Positions 36,643-48,719 are shown, numbered from the stretch's first letter. The stretch is DNA of 64,000 nt from Perca fluviatilis (GCF_010015445.1 NC_053128.1:13060184-13124183), one strand, 5' to 3'. Notes: generated by a model from the letters alone, not told the origin. Numbers and translations: made by a program.

Positions 36643-37640
36643 AAAAATCTTGTGAACGTGGCTAATAAGACAGAGACTCCATGGTCGTCAGAATAAATAT
36701 GCATAAGGTATTCATAAATCAATTTGTGTGTGTACAAAAAAAACAAAATGACCAGCATCCAAAACAAAAGAGAAAATTGTCTTAGCATAATTTTTCATTC
36801 AGATTCCCATTCATATAATTAACAGGCTGCCTGTGACAACAAAGATAACAATAGCAGTTAATTTCCTTGGCAGGCACTCTGAGCCGGAGCAGCCTCATTG
36901 CATTCGAGTGTTGGGCATGGTCACTGTGAAAGTAGTAAAACAACAAAAACTATTTACACCACAGTAGAGAGTCCAGTGCACATTTCCCAGTTTGACTAAA
37001 CAAAATGAAATCCTGAAAAGTGTTGTTGCTCAACCTGTTCACACTCCCCTCCTCCCAAATTGCTATTTCTCACTACTGATTACACACAAATGTCTGGGCA
37101 GCAGAGTGTCATAGTTGCAGGGAGTAAGTGAATGTCCTGTGTTAAGTGTAGTCCAGCAAGATGCTGAATTTCCACCAGCTTTAGGATTACTGCAGAGGAT
37201 CTTGACCTTTGTGAAGGAGGCCAATAGCTGAGGTTCTTAAAGACTCACAAAGGGGTTTATCCAGTTTCTTCCAAAGCCCACAAATGTCCCATAGAGCAGC
37301 AGGGAGCTTATATATACTGTACTGTCCAATCTTGTCAAATCAAGTAAAATGATAGTGCCAGTTTACCTTCATGAGTCCACTCAGCTATAATCTTCAACTC
37401 GTTTATTTTCAGCATTTTATTCTAAACGTTTAATGGCAATTTTTGCTGAGTTTGTCAGAGGTCTAATGTTGTGATAAAACACGTTGGGAAAGCTTTGAGC
37501 ATCAAGAGCCACAAATGACATGACCATAGTAATGGATAGAACTCCTCAAGCACCACAATATTAATTGCAAGCAAGCAAGTTGATATGCTAAAATACAGTA
37601 TTTTAGGTACAATATTTTCTTAATATTTTGGTTTGTTTAA
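36643..37640. other. No recognisable feature
   Basis: Unassigned AT-rich DNA. Confidence 0.4.
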
Positions 37641-37654
37641 GGTTGCTTTCACAC

Positions 37655-38170
37655 TAGAAAAAAATCAAATATCACGATATTTTTTAACAAATGGCTCAAT
37701 ATCGATATTGCGGCGATATTGTAGGGGTTGACAATTGGTGCTTACAAAAAACATTTACATAATGAGATTTGTGATAAATAATCAACAATAATGTGTATAT
37801 AATAACTAAGTGGGTAAAGGCAAATAATAGAAAAGCTAGCACAGTCTGTTAAGTTCAAAAAATGTAATCATTTTGCTGTAGTTGCACAAATACAAATTAC
37901 AATATGTTTAGGAACACTTCCACCCATCACATATCACAGATCATTTGTATTTGTGCTGGCATTTATGTCTACCTAGGGCTGGGCAATATATCGATATTAT
38001 TTCGATATCGTGATATGAGACTGGATATCGTCTTATCAAAGGATACATCTTTAAAACCAGGGACTGATAACACTTGTGTCATTTCACGATATTATGATAT
38101 CCAAAATCTAAGACGATATCCAGTCTCATGTCACAATATAGATATAATATTGATATATTGCCCAGCCCTA
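37655..38170. mobile_element. hAT-like TAGGG element with duplicated, folded-back right end
   Basis: Flanked by a perfect 8-bp duplication, TTTCACAC at 37647-37654 and 38171-38178. The left end TAGAAAAAAATCAAATATCA has lost the GGCTGGGCGATAT stretch seen in the copy at 58271. The right part, 37974-38170, is itself a palindrome: TAGGGCTGGGCAATATATCG on the left and its complement ending CCCAGCCCTA on the right, with arms of about 62 bp. Internal sequence (AAATAATAGAAAAGCTAG, TATTGCGGCGATATT) is shared with 58271-58617. Confidence 0.88.
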
Positions 38171-38800
38171 TTTCACACCTTAGCTGTTGGACCATTTTAA
38201 CCTCGCCCTGAAGCATTAGGTCAGATAGTCCTGTTTGTTTGGGGTGGTGTGAAAGCTCATTCAAACTCTGGTGCAAACCAATCAACCGAACTCTGGTCCT
38301 CTTGAAAACGGGGGTCTCGGTTGTCTTCCAAGTGCGCTAGAGTCCGGTTCACTTTAGGTGAGAATGCAATCCGACCCAAACATACTGTGAAGCAGAAACT
38401 GTGCATGTACTAGCCTGCAATTTCAACCTTTCACACAATTTAGGGACAAATCCATAACCTATTGTGACCATACAGCGCTTGTCTGTGTAACAACATCATC
38501 TCTCTCTCATCAGGGCCGCCCTCTTCTTCACTCGCTGTCTGTCAACTGCTCATATTGTTCGCCTTCTTGGAAAATATGAGAAACACCAAAGTAAAACCAA
38601 AAAACCCAAGATGTGATAAATTTGGTGTTGCTCCATTATTTCTGAGACCAGAAGTGTCGCCGAGTTCCACGCTGATATTATGTGCAATAGACCAGCAACA
38701 GAACCGTGTGACATTTGTTTAGACGTTTGGTGCGCTTGCCAATTTGCAGTGTGAACGCTAACCGAACCAAATCAAAAATGCAACAATGTTGCAACTTCAC
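38171..38800. mobile_element. Possible host repeat with TTTCACACC end
   Basis: The flank into which the previous element inserted reads GGTTGCTTTCACACCTTAGC once repaired. Downstream AACCGAACTCTGGT, AGAGTCCGGTTCACTT and GTGTGAACGCTAACCGAACC resemble a fish repeat whose ends contain TTTCACACCTG and GTGAACGC. Ends are not defined. Confidence 0.4.
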
Positions 38801-39565
38801 CCCCCAACACACCGAGTCTACCTAACTATAGGTGTGGAAGCGACCTCACAAACAGTCACAGCTAAACAGAGTTTAAGCTCCTGGTAAAAACTCTCTTACC
38901 AGGAGCTACAATGAGTATGATACAGATGATGGTAGCTCAGTTTATCCTTGCTTAGCATAAATACTAATTACTGATTTGATTGATGTTCAGTTGTAGTGCA
39001 AATATGACTAATGCAGAGGGGGTGGAAATGTTTATAGCAGTTGTGCCTGCGGTCTTTCTGTCAACCTCCAATAACAAGATGAGGGCGATACTGCTTGTTA
39101 TTATTGCTCTGAGTGCACGGTGATAACTGAGGGCAACTCAGACAGCTCCTCTCAGCTGGTAAGACATTTTAGTGAGGAAACGTGAAAGTACAAATGTGAG
39201 GGGATAGAAAATAGGATTTTCAAAAAGTGAGGGGCACGTTACCCCCCATCCCCAGTAAAAATGGGGAAAGAAAAGCTTCTTTTTTTAGAAGTCAGTTCAT
39301 AGATCAATAGATTCAGAACACAACAGCATGGAGCTGCTGCAGTCATGCAGAATCGATGCATGGCTGATGGATAACAGGATACATCAACAATGTTTACCAA
39401 TGTAAAGTAAATACCAGGAAGTGTGTTAGAGCCTTTGTGGAACAGTTAGAATTTTTTACAGGTGTTCATTTTTGCATTTAGTACGGATTTATTGTTGGGT
39501 ATCCGGTCATGAAATAGCCTTGGCAGTACAGCTGCTTTACCCATCTGCTACACTGGGCCTTGCTA
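38801..39565. other. Unassigned; hairpin at 38876-38907
   Basis: AGCTCCTGGTAA (38876-38887) and TTACCAGGAGCT (38896-38907) form a perfect 12-bp stem with an 8-nt loop. Nothing else recognised. Confidence 0.5.
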
Positions 39566-39566
39566 A

Positions 39567-39569
<3 letters not shown>

Positions 39570-39648
<79 letters not shown>
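39570..39648. repeat. (CA)n microsatellite
   Basis: About 39 uninterrupted CA units. Confidence 0.97.
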
Positions 39649-39651
<3 letters not shown>

Positions 39652-39756
39652 ATTCAATAAATGTACTGTACATTATGCTTTATTGCGTATCTTGAATCAA
39701 GACAGCAAACCAAAGATTCATTGTGTTGTAACATGCACACACAAGAAAAATCCAAT

Positions 39757-39759
<3 letters not shown>

Positions 39760-39831
<72 letters not shown>
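39760..39831. repeat. (CA)n microsatellite
   Basis: About 36 CA units, 110 bp after the previous run. Confidence 0.97.
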
Positions 39832-39832
<1 letters not shown>

Positions 39833-39912
39833 CCGTACTCGCACCTACACACACAAACTCATCTACAAAATCTCACACTTCAAAAAAATGTCATAAACAT
39901 CAGCCCCAAGGA

Positions 39913-39919
<7 letters not shown>

Positions 39920-39948
<29 letters not shown>
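39920..39948. repeat. (CA)n microsatellite
   Basis: 14 CA units followed by an A tract. Confidence 0.95.
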
Positions 39949-39953
<5 letters not shown>

Positions 39954-40266
39954 AAAAAAAAAAAACTGTACTCAAGCCCTCTTTCATGTACATCATACTC
40001 CAATGAGCTTGAAAAATTTTGGCTGTCTCTGCAAGGCTACCTTTACGTAGCACATGCAATTAAATGTAACCATAAATATTGTATATATTATTATTTTTTC
40101 TCACTTTGAGTTGCTTCTCTTAGTGCATTATTTGTATGGAAACAAAATAACATGATGACCAATGACTAGATTATTAACAGATGGAGAGTGTGACTTCAGA
40201 TACAGCGAGTCATTTTATTCTTTTTTGTGTCCTCTCCCTTACGAACACTTGCATCTCCATCTCGTC

Positions 40267-40270
<4 letters not shown>

Positions 40271-40312
<42 letters not shown>
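40271..40312. repeat. (TC)n microsatellite
   Basis: 21 TC units. Confidence 0.97.
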
Positions 40313-40315
<3 letters not shown>

Positions 40316-40459
40316 TTCTATCATATGTATTGAGCCATTCGGCGACCCCTTTCTCTTACTTTCACCCTCTCCTGATCCAATCTAAGTACTGCCAGCATCA
40401 TGATAGCATTGTTTACAACATGACTTGAAGGCAATCAGGAGGGACAGCCTGTATGTGTT

Positions 40460-40485
40460 ATGTGTGTGTGTGTGTGTGTGTGTGT
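40460..40485. repeat. (TG)n microsatellite
   Basis: 13 TG units. Confidence 0.95.
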
Positions 40486-40489
40486 CTTG

Positions 40490-41650
40490 ACATGTATTCT
40501 GGTGTATTTAGACAAAGCCCCAGGGCCTCTGCTTTTTATTTATTTTTATTTTTTAAGATAATGGCCCTGCATATTACACCTGCATCGTGGTCACTCTCTT
40601 TCTGCTGTCCTTGTGACATCAGTTTGTATCTGTAGTAGTGTCTATATTTGTCTACCTTTATCTTAAAATGTTGCCTTGTTTTTAGTGCCTTTAATCTCTT
40701 TTTCACTTCTTGTCTCCTCTTTTTCTCCTCTTTATTTCTCCATTGAGAGCTTTGTCTCTCCAGAGACAACTCTTTCTCTGCCTGTCTTTCCCTTTTGTCT
40801 CAATTTCATTCGGCTCTATTTGGCGCAAATAACAACACATCATTGCCAAAGCAGAACAATGAGTGTCTCTCGCTGTTTCTCTATTTTTGTCTCTCTATCT
40901 CCCCCGTTTCCTCAACAACGGAATTTGAAATTTTGGTAGCCATTGTTGCCACAGTAATCAGATGATGGACAATAGCAATTATTTTGTAACCTTTAACAAG
41001 GACAGACTCATTGAACCATGACAGTGACTGGATGGATGGATGAATGGACAGATGTGCTGTGTCCTATTTCCATAATACAAGCTAAGTATTGAATGTACAG
41101 TGTACGTACCAGTGTAATATACAAGCTTGATTCAAAACTATTGTGGAAGTTGGTTGGAAAAAAGCATTTTTCCCCTAAGATTTAAACCAAAATAATATAG
41201 ATTATGTTGTTGTTTTCCAATATGTTCTCTGAGTTGTTTAACCAACATCTATCTTACAATTTTTGGAGCTGTTAAATTTGTCCTCAGTTTCTGCTGTGAA
41301 TGGCATTGTGTGACAAAATTGTTCATCAACATCTCACTCAAAAACCAACTGAACAATGTATACAAAAGGACATTATTAAATGCAGTATGGGGGACAATTT
41401 TAACAATTTTCACCATCTCATTCATCACTAAATTCACTTCTGAGATGTTTTCGGCGAGAAATTAACTGTGTCATAAATCGATGCCGAATTGACAATTTGC
41501 TCCAAAGTTTTCGGAGTTGAGAAGCGCAAAAGCCAGCTAGTGCCTGCTGGGGCGGGTAGCTCGTCGCTCACATTAACGGGAACCTATGGTTACCTGCCTT
41601 TTCGGAGTTAAACTCAACAAGCGACTGCGGGTTTAACAACCTCGCTGGCT
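40490..41650. other. No recognisable feature
   Basis: Pyrimidine-rich to about 40930, then AT-rich. No coding signal. Confidence 0.4.
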
Positions 41651-41655
41651 GGCAA

Positions 41656-41721
<66 letters not shown>
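41656..41721. repeat. (CA)n microsatellite
   Basis: About 32 CA units. Confidence 0.97.
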
Positions 41722-44095
41722 CACAGCACAGCAGGCAGAGGCGGGAGAGAGAGAGATACCCGTTTCTTTTCGGGAGACTTGTTTAAATTATGACATAGGC
41801 TTTAGTTCATACTTTTTTTGGTGTATTTGTTTTCAGAATTTTTTTTATTAGTAGTTTCAGTCTGTATGATAACAGTAGTACATAAAGTGGTAACATGTAA
41901 TGGCATGTTATGTAGACTAACCAACGTTTCTAATTTGTATTGCTAATTTCCATCTGCATATACAGTGCACTACCATAATATAGAAATGATAATTCCACAT
42001 AACACTAATAAGACACGCCAGTGCATAGGCCTACCCATTCAGAGAGGCATGCTTATTTTTTTATTTTTAAACTAATAATAATAATATGGATCACGTTCCA
42101 CTCTTTTGAATAAGTAAGGGGTGTTTGAGCTAAACCATATACAAAAAAGATGCAAGCTCAATAAGTTTTATTTTCCAATATTATTGCAATCGTAACATTA
42201 TGAGGTTTTCTTGTCCGGAGATTGTTTAAATACAAAGTGGTTATATTGTTGTGGTTTTTTTATTTCTAGCTGTTATTTTGGAACACTGCAGGTAGCCTCT
42301 GTGCTGGGGGTGTTGCACAATAACAGCAAGAACGCATCGTCTCAAACTCTCAAACTGTTTTCTGTGTTTGTGAACTTGCGAGTTCATTCTTCCAAGAACA
42401 ACCAGCAAGAACTTTTTCCCCCCAAGAACACAAGTCCGTTCTTTGCATTCTTGAGATTGAGAAACAGCTACAGTCTCCTGTAGGCTCCAAAACAACATAC
42501 TTAGTTTCCTACAGATGCCCGCATTGTGTCCGGCTTGATTTTTGTCTCGAATAGAAAAAAAAGACAACTGCATAGTTCCTAGTAAGAAGTGGTAAAAATA
42601 CAGTCACTGCGAGGGCCAATCACAGAGCACCAGCTGCGATGACTCGGGCATGCCATTAGCATGCCTCAAGATAGGCTGCCTTTTTGGATCCCGTCTAACT
42701 AATTTACATAATGACAGCAATCATCATGAGTGCAGCTGAAAAAAAAAAAAAAAAAAAAAAAAACAACACATCTGAGGACATAACACAACTGTTGACTGTA
42801 ACACCCAATGGCATCACTGCCTGAAAAGGGCTTTGAGGCTTCAGAAGGAAAAGGCAGCCAAAGACATCGGATATGACACAGGAGAAACATAACCTGGGGC
42901 TGCAAGACAGAAAAGTGGGAGAGTGTGTCCGTCTAGCCTGAAGTGTTAAGTATCTCCCCTACTGAAGTGCAAGGCAGTACCCTCAGTGTACAACCATGAG
43001 GAAATATGTGTGAAATATGTGTTCATACGTACACAGTTCTAATTGTCCAAGAAACCCGGATTAAATATCCTGATGTTTTGTGTGATATTAGTGTACACAT
43101 ACGTTATATCATGAGTATGCAGATCTATGTTTAAGTATGCATATGTGTCTCTTTGTAGGCTTGAGAGAGACCGATAGGGAGCTAGGAAGCATTTTGATTT
43201 GTTCAAGTCTGTCTGTGAATGTGCATGGCGGGTGTGTGTGTGTGTGTGAGCTGTAATGTTCAAATTAAAAATGGTAATTAAGAAATTAAAACAGTGGCTA
43301 GTCATGTGAGAAGCGATTGAATTCGTAACGAAGCCACAGGGCTGAGAGAAGAAGAGAGGGAATGAATTCTGCAGTGACTTTACTTACACCATCACATCTC
43401 ATATGACGTGTTTAAGTACTTTAGTAATGATTCAATGTCTAAGCAGCATTTTTTTTGGGGGGGGGACTGCATATTATACCTTTTTAACTATTTAATGTAC
43501 TGTTGGGTAACCCCAACGCTGCAGGTAGTAATGGAAAACCTTTGGACAGAGAGTCCCAGGATACAAGGACAGACTGAGGGTCCTCTGTGTGATAGGCCAG
43601 TCATCAAGAGTCCTAGAAAGTTTGGCAGTTTCCTAATGTGTGCAGTCTCTGGATGGCATAGCAAGTAGCAGAACCAAGGTTCAAGCCTTGATTGGCAAAT
43701 ATCCAACCTGTTGGAGTGTCCTTCAGCAAGACACTTATTCCCCACCAGTGCTATAGATGCAGTTGCTGTCACTGCTGCAACCTTATATTGAGTCTGTCAT
43801 CTGCAAGGATGAATGCACTTCTCAGTGTCCTTGGCAAATGTATTGATCCTTGTCTGCCAATTGTGAATCATACCAAGAAAGAACTGTGACCTCTGCATCT
43901 TTCTCAACCTGCCTGTGTTTTTCTGACCCTAAGTGTGTTTCCCTGCCCTGCACACCTGTTGCTCTTCCCCTCATCAGCTCTTGAGCCCTGATTCCTGCCT
44001 TCCCCAGCTGCACCTTATAACCTGATTAGTGTTTGTGGACCTATAGGGTCCTTCTGACTGCCCTTAAATGGACCTTTTACACAGCAGACATTTTT
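41722..44095. other. Mostly unassigned
   Basis: Contains an A run of about 25 at 42739-42763 and a TG run at 43232-43249. A stretch at 42340-42440 with repeated CAAGAAC/TTCTTCC words may be an old repeat. No exon was found. Confidence 0.35.
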
Positions 44096-44097
44096 AC

Positions 44098-44545
44098 CCC
44101 GTTTACACGTACATGGTTATTTTGAAAAACTGAGATGTTTCCCTTAATTTGTGCCCTTCGTTTACACGCAAACGGATAATTCGCCTCTGAAAACGATTAT
44201 TTCTAAAACCACCGGCCAGAGTGGAGATTGTGGAAAACTTTGTTTGCACGTTTGCATGTAAACTGAGACAAACGGAGGTTTAGGCAGCGGAGAGAGAGAA
44301 AGAGGAAGTGATTCGTTGCTGTTGTTGATATTTTTGGGATTCTGATTGGGCTAACGTGGGCTTGAGCTTCTCGTTACACTGCCACCTACAGGTTTGAAGT
44401 GCTCTTGACAGCATATATACACACAGGTACGTGTAAACGAACACTTTTCTGAAAACTGACAGCTGTGCACGATGTTATTTTTGAAAACGGAGAGGTTGAA
44501 ATGTCCGTTTATGAAAATAGCCGGCCACGTGTAAACGTCGCATTT
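44098..44545. mobile_element. Possible non-autonomous element with CGTTTACACG ends
   Basis: CCCCGTTTACACGTACATGG at the left and GGCCACGTGTAAACGTCG at the right are inverted. Internal TTTACACGCAAACGG and CATGTAAACTGAGAC repeat the theme. Similar blocks are dispersed in fish genomes. No target duplication was resolved. Confidence 0.45.
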
Positions 44546-44769
44546 GACTTGTCATAGTAGGAAAAGCACAGCTGAATTGATAACCTTAACGATGGCTCAA
44601 TTCCATCAAGTGTCCCAGTAAGCTACTTCAGTGAGTCAGCATGAACAATACCAGGGCCTCTCCTAAGTGGATCATTAATGGTTTTGAATACACCTGTGCA
44701 GCACGGGAGAGACAGAGGAAATCATGGGGAGGAGAGAGGGATTTTTAGAGGGATGAGACGTCCTTTCCT

Positions 44770-45107
44770 TTATTTATTATTTATTTATTTAATTACATTT
44801 ATATAGCGCTTTATCATAGACACTCAAAGCGCTTTTGGGGGGAGGGGGGTGGGGACTGCTCTCTAACACCACTAATGTGTAGCACCCACCTGGGTGATGC
44901 ACGGCAGCCATACAACACCTTACGACGCCAGAACGCTCACCACACATCAGCTAGTTAGGGAGGGGGGAACATATTTTTAGTGGTGGGGGGAAACCGGAGA
45001 ACCCGGAGAAAACCCACGCAGACACGGGGAGAACATGCAAACTCCACACAAACCCAGAACCTTCTTGCTGTGAGGCCACAGCCCTAACCACTGGGCCACC
45101 ATGCTTT
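44770..45107 (-). mobile_element. Mosaic SINE/LINE-derived repeat
   Basis: An ATTTATATAGCGCTTTATCA / CACTCAAAGCGCTTTT block is joined to GAGAACCCGGAGAAAACCCA, CACGGGGAGAACATGCAAAC and TTCTTGCTGTGAGGCCACAG. In reverse the latter reads as the widespread fish repeat beginning GGTTAG-ACTGTGGCCTCACAGC. The same blocks recur at 61450-61594. Confidence 0.6.
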
Positions 45108-45489
45108 AAAGGATCATGTGAATTTGTCAGCTGTACGTGCGAAGTTAGCAATGGCTTTCAGCTGCACGACTTCCGGGAAGGCATCTCTCGTGTATCCTCG
45201 CTCATACAGTAGCTCCTCGGATATCCCTCCTCAGTGCTCGCTCCTCGGGGCAGGAATAACAGCTTTGGGACGGCCTTTGCGGATGAGGGCCTGAACAACT
45301 TCCGGTTCAGCTGAGAACCGATGCAGCCATAGAGCGCGTTCTCTTCTGTCAATGATTTCTCTAAGATGTGTAGCATTATGTTCAAAAGTCTCTAATTTAT
45401 TTGCGGGTTACGTGGACGCCATTATATGAGTAGCACCAAACGCTGCTGCTTCCACACAAAATAAAACGTTCTTTTGAAAAATGAATGTG
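45108..45489. other. GC-richer unassigned sequence
   Basis: 45170-45330 is GC-rich with repeated CTCGCTC/CTCCTCGG words, probably repeat-derived. No open frame with recognisable motifs. Confidence 0.35.
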
Positions 45490-45497
45490 GTGATAAT

Positions 45498-46158
45498 TAA
45501 GGGTGTGACGAGATCTCGTTTTACGAGATCTCGCGAGATTTCTCGTCGAGGTGAAAAGAGTGAAAGAGTGACAGACAAGACGAACACGATATGTAAACAT
45601 TGTAAGAAAGAAATGCCGTACTACTAACTACTGCACCCGCGAGTCGCGGGTGCAGTAGTTAGTAGAGAGCTGTGGTGGTGCTGTAAGTGTTTTTGCATAG
45701 TGCTTGCGGTTGTTCGCGGTATACGGCATTTTTTCTTTACAATGTTTACATATTGTGTTCGTCTTGTCTGTCACTCTTTTCGGCGTTCGTTTATTATTTC
45801 CGCAGGAAAACCAAAATGTTGCCACACAAATGATTTAAAAGTGGCAGGGGGATCTTCAATAGTAATTCCACGCTCCATCACGCTGACATCACATGCGCTC
45901 ACGAGACAACTTTTCACCTCGACGAAATCTCGTCTCGTTCTCATGAACCCAATCTCGTGATGTGTTTCGTCTCGTGGAGTAAGCGTCTCGTCACACCCCT
46001 AGCTTGTAACCTTGGTTCTCTGAGTAAAGACTATTTTTCCCAGTCATATTTCTTAACTGAAGTTTTCTTTAAATTAGTGTTAAAATCGCGTCTCGCTCTC
46101 GTGACCCCAATCTCGTTTTTCGTCTTGTCTCGTGAGCGAGTGTCTCGTCACACCCCTA
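45498..46158. mobile_element. hAT-like element with TAAGGGTGTGACGAGA ends and BED-finger relics
   Basis: Flanked by a perfect 8-bp duplication, GTGATAAT at 45490-45497 and 46159-46166. The left end TAAGGGTGTGACGAGA pairs with TCTCGTCACACCCCTA at the right. Inside, a segment encoding the first part of a BED zinc finger (TDKTNTICKHCK-EMPY, two zinc-binding Cys) occurs twice in opposite orientation, on the plus strand at about 45560-45618 and on the minus strand at about 45785-45720, around a short palindrome. The minus-strand version is the longer frame (45825-45628), starting WFSCGNNKR. A second full terminus lies internally at 45986-46001. The finger's His ligands and the transposase are absent, so the element depends on a transposase supplied elsewhere. 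Confidence 0.88.
45621..45665. repeat. 45-bp palindrome inside the hAT-like element
   Basis: CTACTAACTACTGCACCCGC GA, a single G, then the exact complement: 22-bp arms, 1-nt centre. Confidence 0.95.
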
Positions 46159-46166
46159 GTGATAAT

Positions 46167-48129
46167 GTTTTAAGATTAGTGGGGGGAATGAACGGACTGT
46201 AGTTAAAGAATGGCTTGCCTAATTAAAAACAGTTTAGTTGATGTAGATATCAAGCTACCTTTTGGGTGTTGTTGCTTAGCTATAGGGATCAAAAGTCTGC
46301 TTTTAATGTTAAAGCCCTTATCTCTCCAACTGCAACCATAGTGGATGTAATTTTCCATCATAATCAAAGACACCGACATTACTTACAGATTTCCTATTTG
46401 GATTGTTGCTTTAGCTCTCATTCCACTTCCCTTTCATCATCTAATTTGCTGCTGTGCCGTCTTTCTCCTGATCTCTGTGTCCATCTGCCTCCATCTCTCC
46501 CTCCCCCCCCCGTGTCCCACCCTCTCACTTTACCACAAAAGTGTCTCATTCTCTCCGCCCTGCTGTTTTGGTTGTTTTCGTTTTTTATAGCATTTTTTGG
46601 TTGTTTTTTTTGGTCTCTCGCTGTTGCATCCCGAGAGTGTGAAACAAAGTTTGATAACACAAAGAACTGCATGCTCTCTCCTTTTTTGAACACCAACAGA
46701 TGGCTTCCAGGACTCCTTCAACGCAGGAGAATTAAAAATCTTTTATTTTCTACTTTAATAAGACCAAAACGATAGGAGATAGCACACTGGAGGCCTTCTC
46801 TGGCTCAGAAATGTATATACACAAAAATACACACAGTATCATGTGTATCCAAATCTTAATTTAGCTTGCTTAGTTTCTTTCATCCCTCTATCCATTTGAT
46901 GCTTTTTCATCCATCTACTCACCTCTTCATGCATCTCTCCTCCCCAAATGTCTACCTAATCATCCCTCCATCCCTCCGTTTATTAATCACTTTCTACTTT
47001 CAGGTTTCAAAGCATTCTTTAGCTTACCGTTACATAACTGGTTTCGCGTCAACGGAATATCCATCGGCGTGTTAAAACTGAATGGTTTTAACAATAAAAA
47101 GCACCCTCAACAAACCACATCTGTATGGAACATGTTAGTCATCCTTGAATTTTACAAGGTTGAAATATGGGCTCAATTACTACAAGACAACTGGCTCTCA
47201 TCTGTCGGTGATGTTTTCTCGCTTCTCTGTGTGTATTCTTTGTTTATGTGCTTGTTAGTTTACCGCGTGTGTCCGTTACTGCTGATTTCATCTGCTCTGA
47301 TCTTATGTTTTATTGCAGTGGGAGTACAAAATGTCCATGTTGCTGCTGCCGCTCTTTGCACACACATTTTGCCACGTCCGGGTTCCAAGGCGGGTCCAAC
47401 CATGTTAATGAGATCAAAGTTGAAGCGTGTAACAATCTTCTCAACACTATATCACTTCATCCTCCCACCTCTCCATCCTTCGCACCATCGCATGTCCATC
47501 TGTGCCTCATCACCCCTGTGATTGTCGTCCCTCTTTTCCTTCCTTGTTCCGTCTCTCCATTCTTTCCCTTAGCTTCACTCCCTCCATCTGTCTCTCATTA
47601 TCTGCTACTTTTGTCACTCTTGTCCTCTCAATTCTCACAAACTTTCCTTGCCCCTAGTGTTTTCTTTTTGTCCACCTCTTCTCTGTCCTTTTTTAGTGTC
47701 ATTATCCCTCTCTCCTCCTTACTTCTGTCACTCTCTTCTTATCACTTACCTACAGGCTTCTCTCCAAACTTCTTATCACCACACCTTTACTCCTTTGTCC
47801 TTCATTCCTTCCATTCGGTCTCATTACAAATTTTTCAACCTTGCTCTCTCATCAGCTTCCATGACTCACCTTTCTTTTATTCGCTACCCCTCCTCTTCAT
47901 CCCCTCTGCGGTCGTGATTTCCTTGGCATTTGTCCGTTTTGACACTAATAAGTGGTGCAAGGGTGTAGAAGAATAATTGAAAAGATTTGGAGCGCGTGCT
48001 GGCGTGTCAAGCAGTCAACAGCTGGGCCCCGGTGCCGAAAAAAAAGGCTGTTGTCCTGCGGTCTCTATTTCATTTACAATCCTCTCGTCATGTTTTTCTG
48101 CCACAAATGCAAACGTTGCCTCAGCTTCA
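46167..48129. other. Pyrimidine-rich low-complexity and unassigned DNA
   Basis: 46430-46560 and 47450-47930 are strongly C/T-biased; CATCCATC-type words lie at 46875-46985. These runs create long Ser/Leu/Phe/Pro frames (up to 242 codons at 47248-47976) that I do not regard as genes. Confidence 0.5.
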
Positions 48130-48138
48130 CCCGGCATA

Positions 48139-48361
48139 TAGTTTCGCTTTTCCAGACCTTCCTCCACAGCGCTGCGGAGGAGGGTCTGGCTAGTCTACAC
48201 AGCATTCCATGATGGGAGAAAAACGTGGTCTGGTTTATTGGCCTGTCTTTAAACCAGTCACAACTGTCTTTAAAATTCCATCACAAAGAAAGCGGAAGGT
48301 AACGGACATCCGGCCGAAAAACAGACCAATGCCGGAAGTGGAACGTCATTTATATAGACTA
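48139..48361 (-). mobile_element. Non-autonomous transposon, 9-bp-TSD family, copy 6
   Basis: From TAGTTTCGCTTTTCCAGACC to TTATATAGACTA, 223 bp. Flanks are CCCGGCATA (48130-48138) and CCTGGCATA (48362-48370), 8 of 9 matching. The hairpin is nearly perfect: CCAGACCTTCCTCCACAGCG with CTGCGGAGGAGGGTCTGG. The central part seen in copy 2 is deleted. Confidence 0.92.
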
Positions 48362-48719
48362 CCTGGCATATAACGCCGTGGCTTGCTGGTCTAGTGTGCA
48401 GGATTTGGTGATCATCAGGGCGGACAGATCATGCCGTGGGCTGCGCAATGGATCCCGGCTGTGCTCCTGTATCTGGCGGTGCAACAGTGGCACAGTGGCC
48501 ATTCCAGCGATCAGGGTTACAATAATATATTCATCCACTACAATTATCAATGTTAACAAGCACATTTTCAGCTCTGTTTGGTTTATTCACGCACTTTAAA
48601 AAGATTTATTCAAAAGTTTCTTTCTTTTTAAAGATTTATTCACAGCATTTTGTGATAATAGGCTGTATGTTAAGGGTAGTTATATGTAAAATCAGACATT
48701 GAGAACCCCCATATGGCCA

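Noticed and set aside
39560..40050. His/Thr-repeat frames over CA runs
   Set aside because: Microsatellite translation; equivalent Cys/Val frames appear on the other strand.
46266..46775. 169-codon open frame
   Set aside because: Also created by pyrimidine-rich DNA; no recognisable domain.
47248..47976. 242-codon open frame, the longest in the window
   Set aside because: Ser/Leu/Phe/Pro-only composition from a C/T-rich tract; overlapping frames are equally open and there is no motif or splice context.
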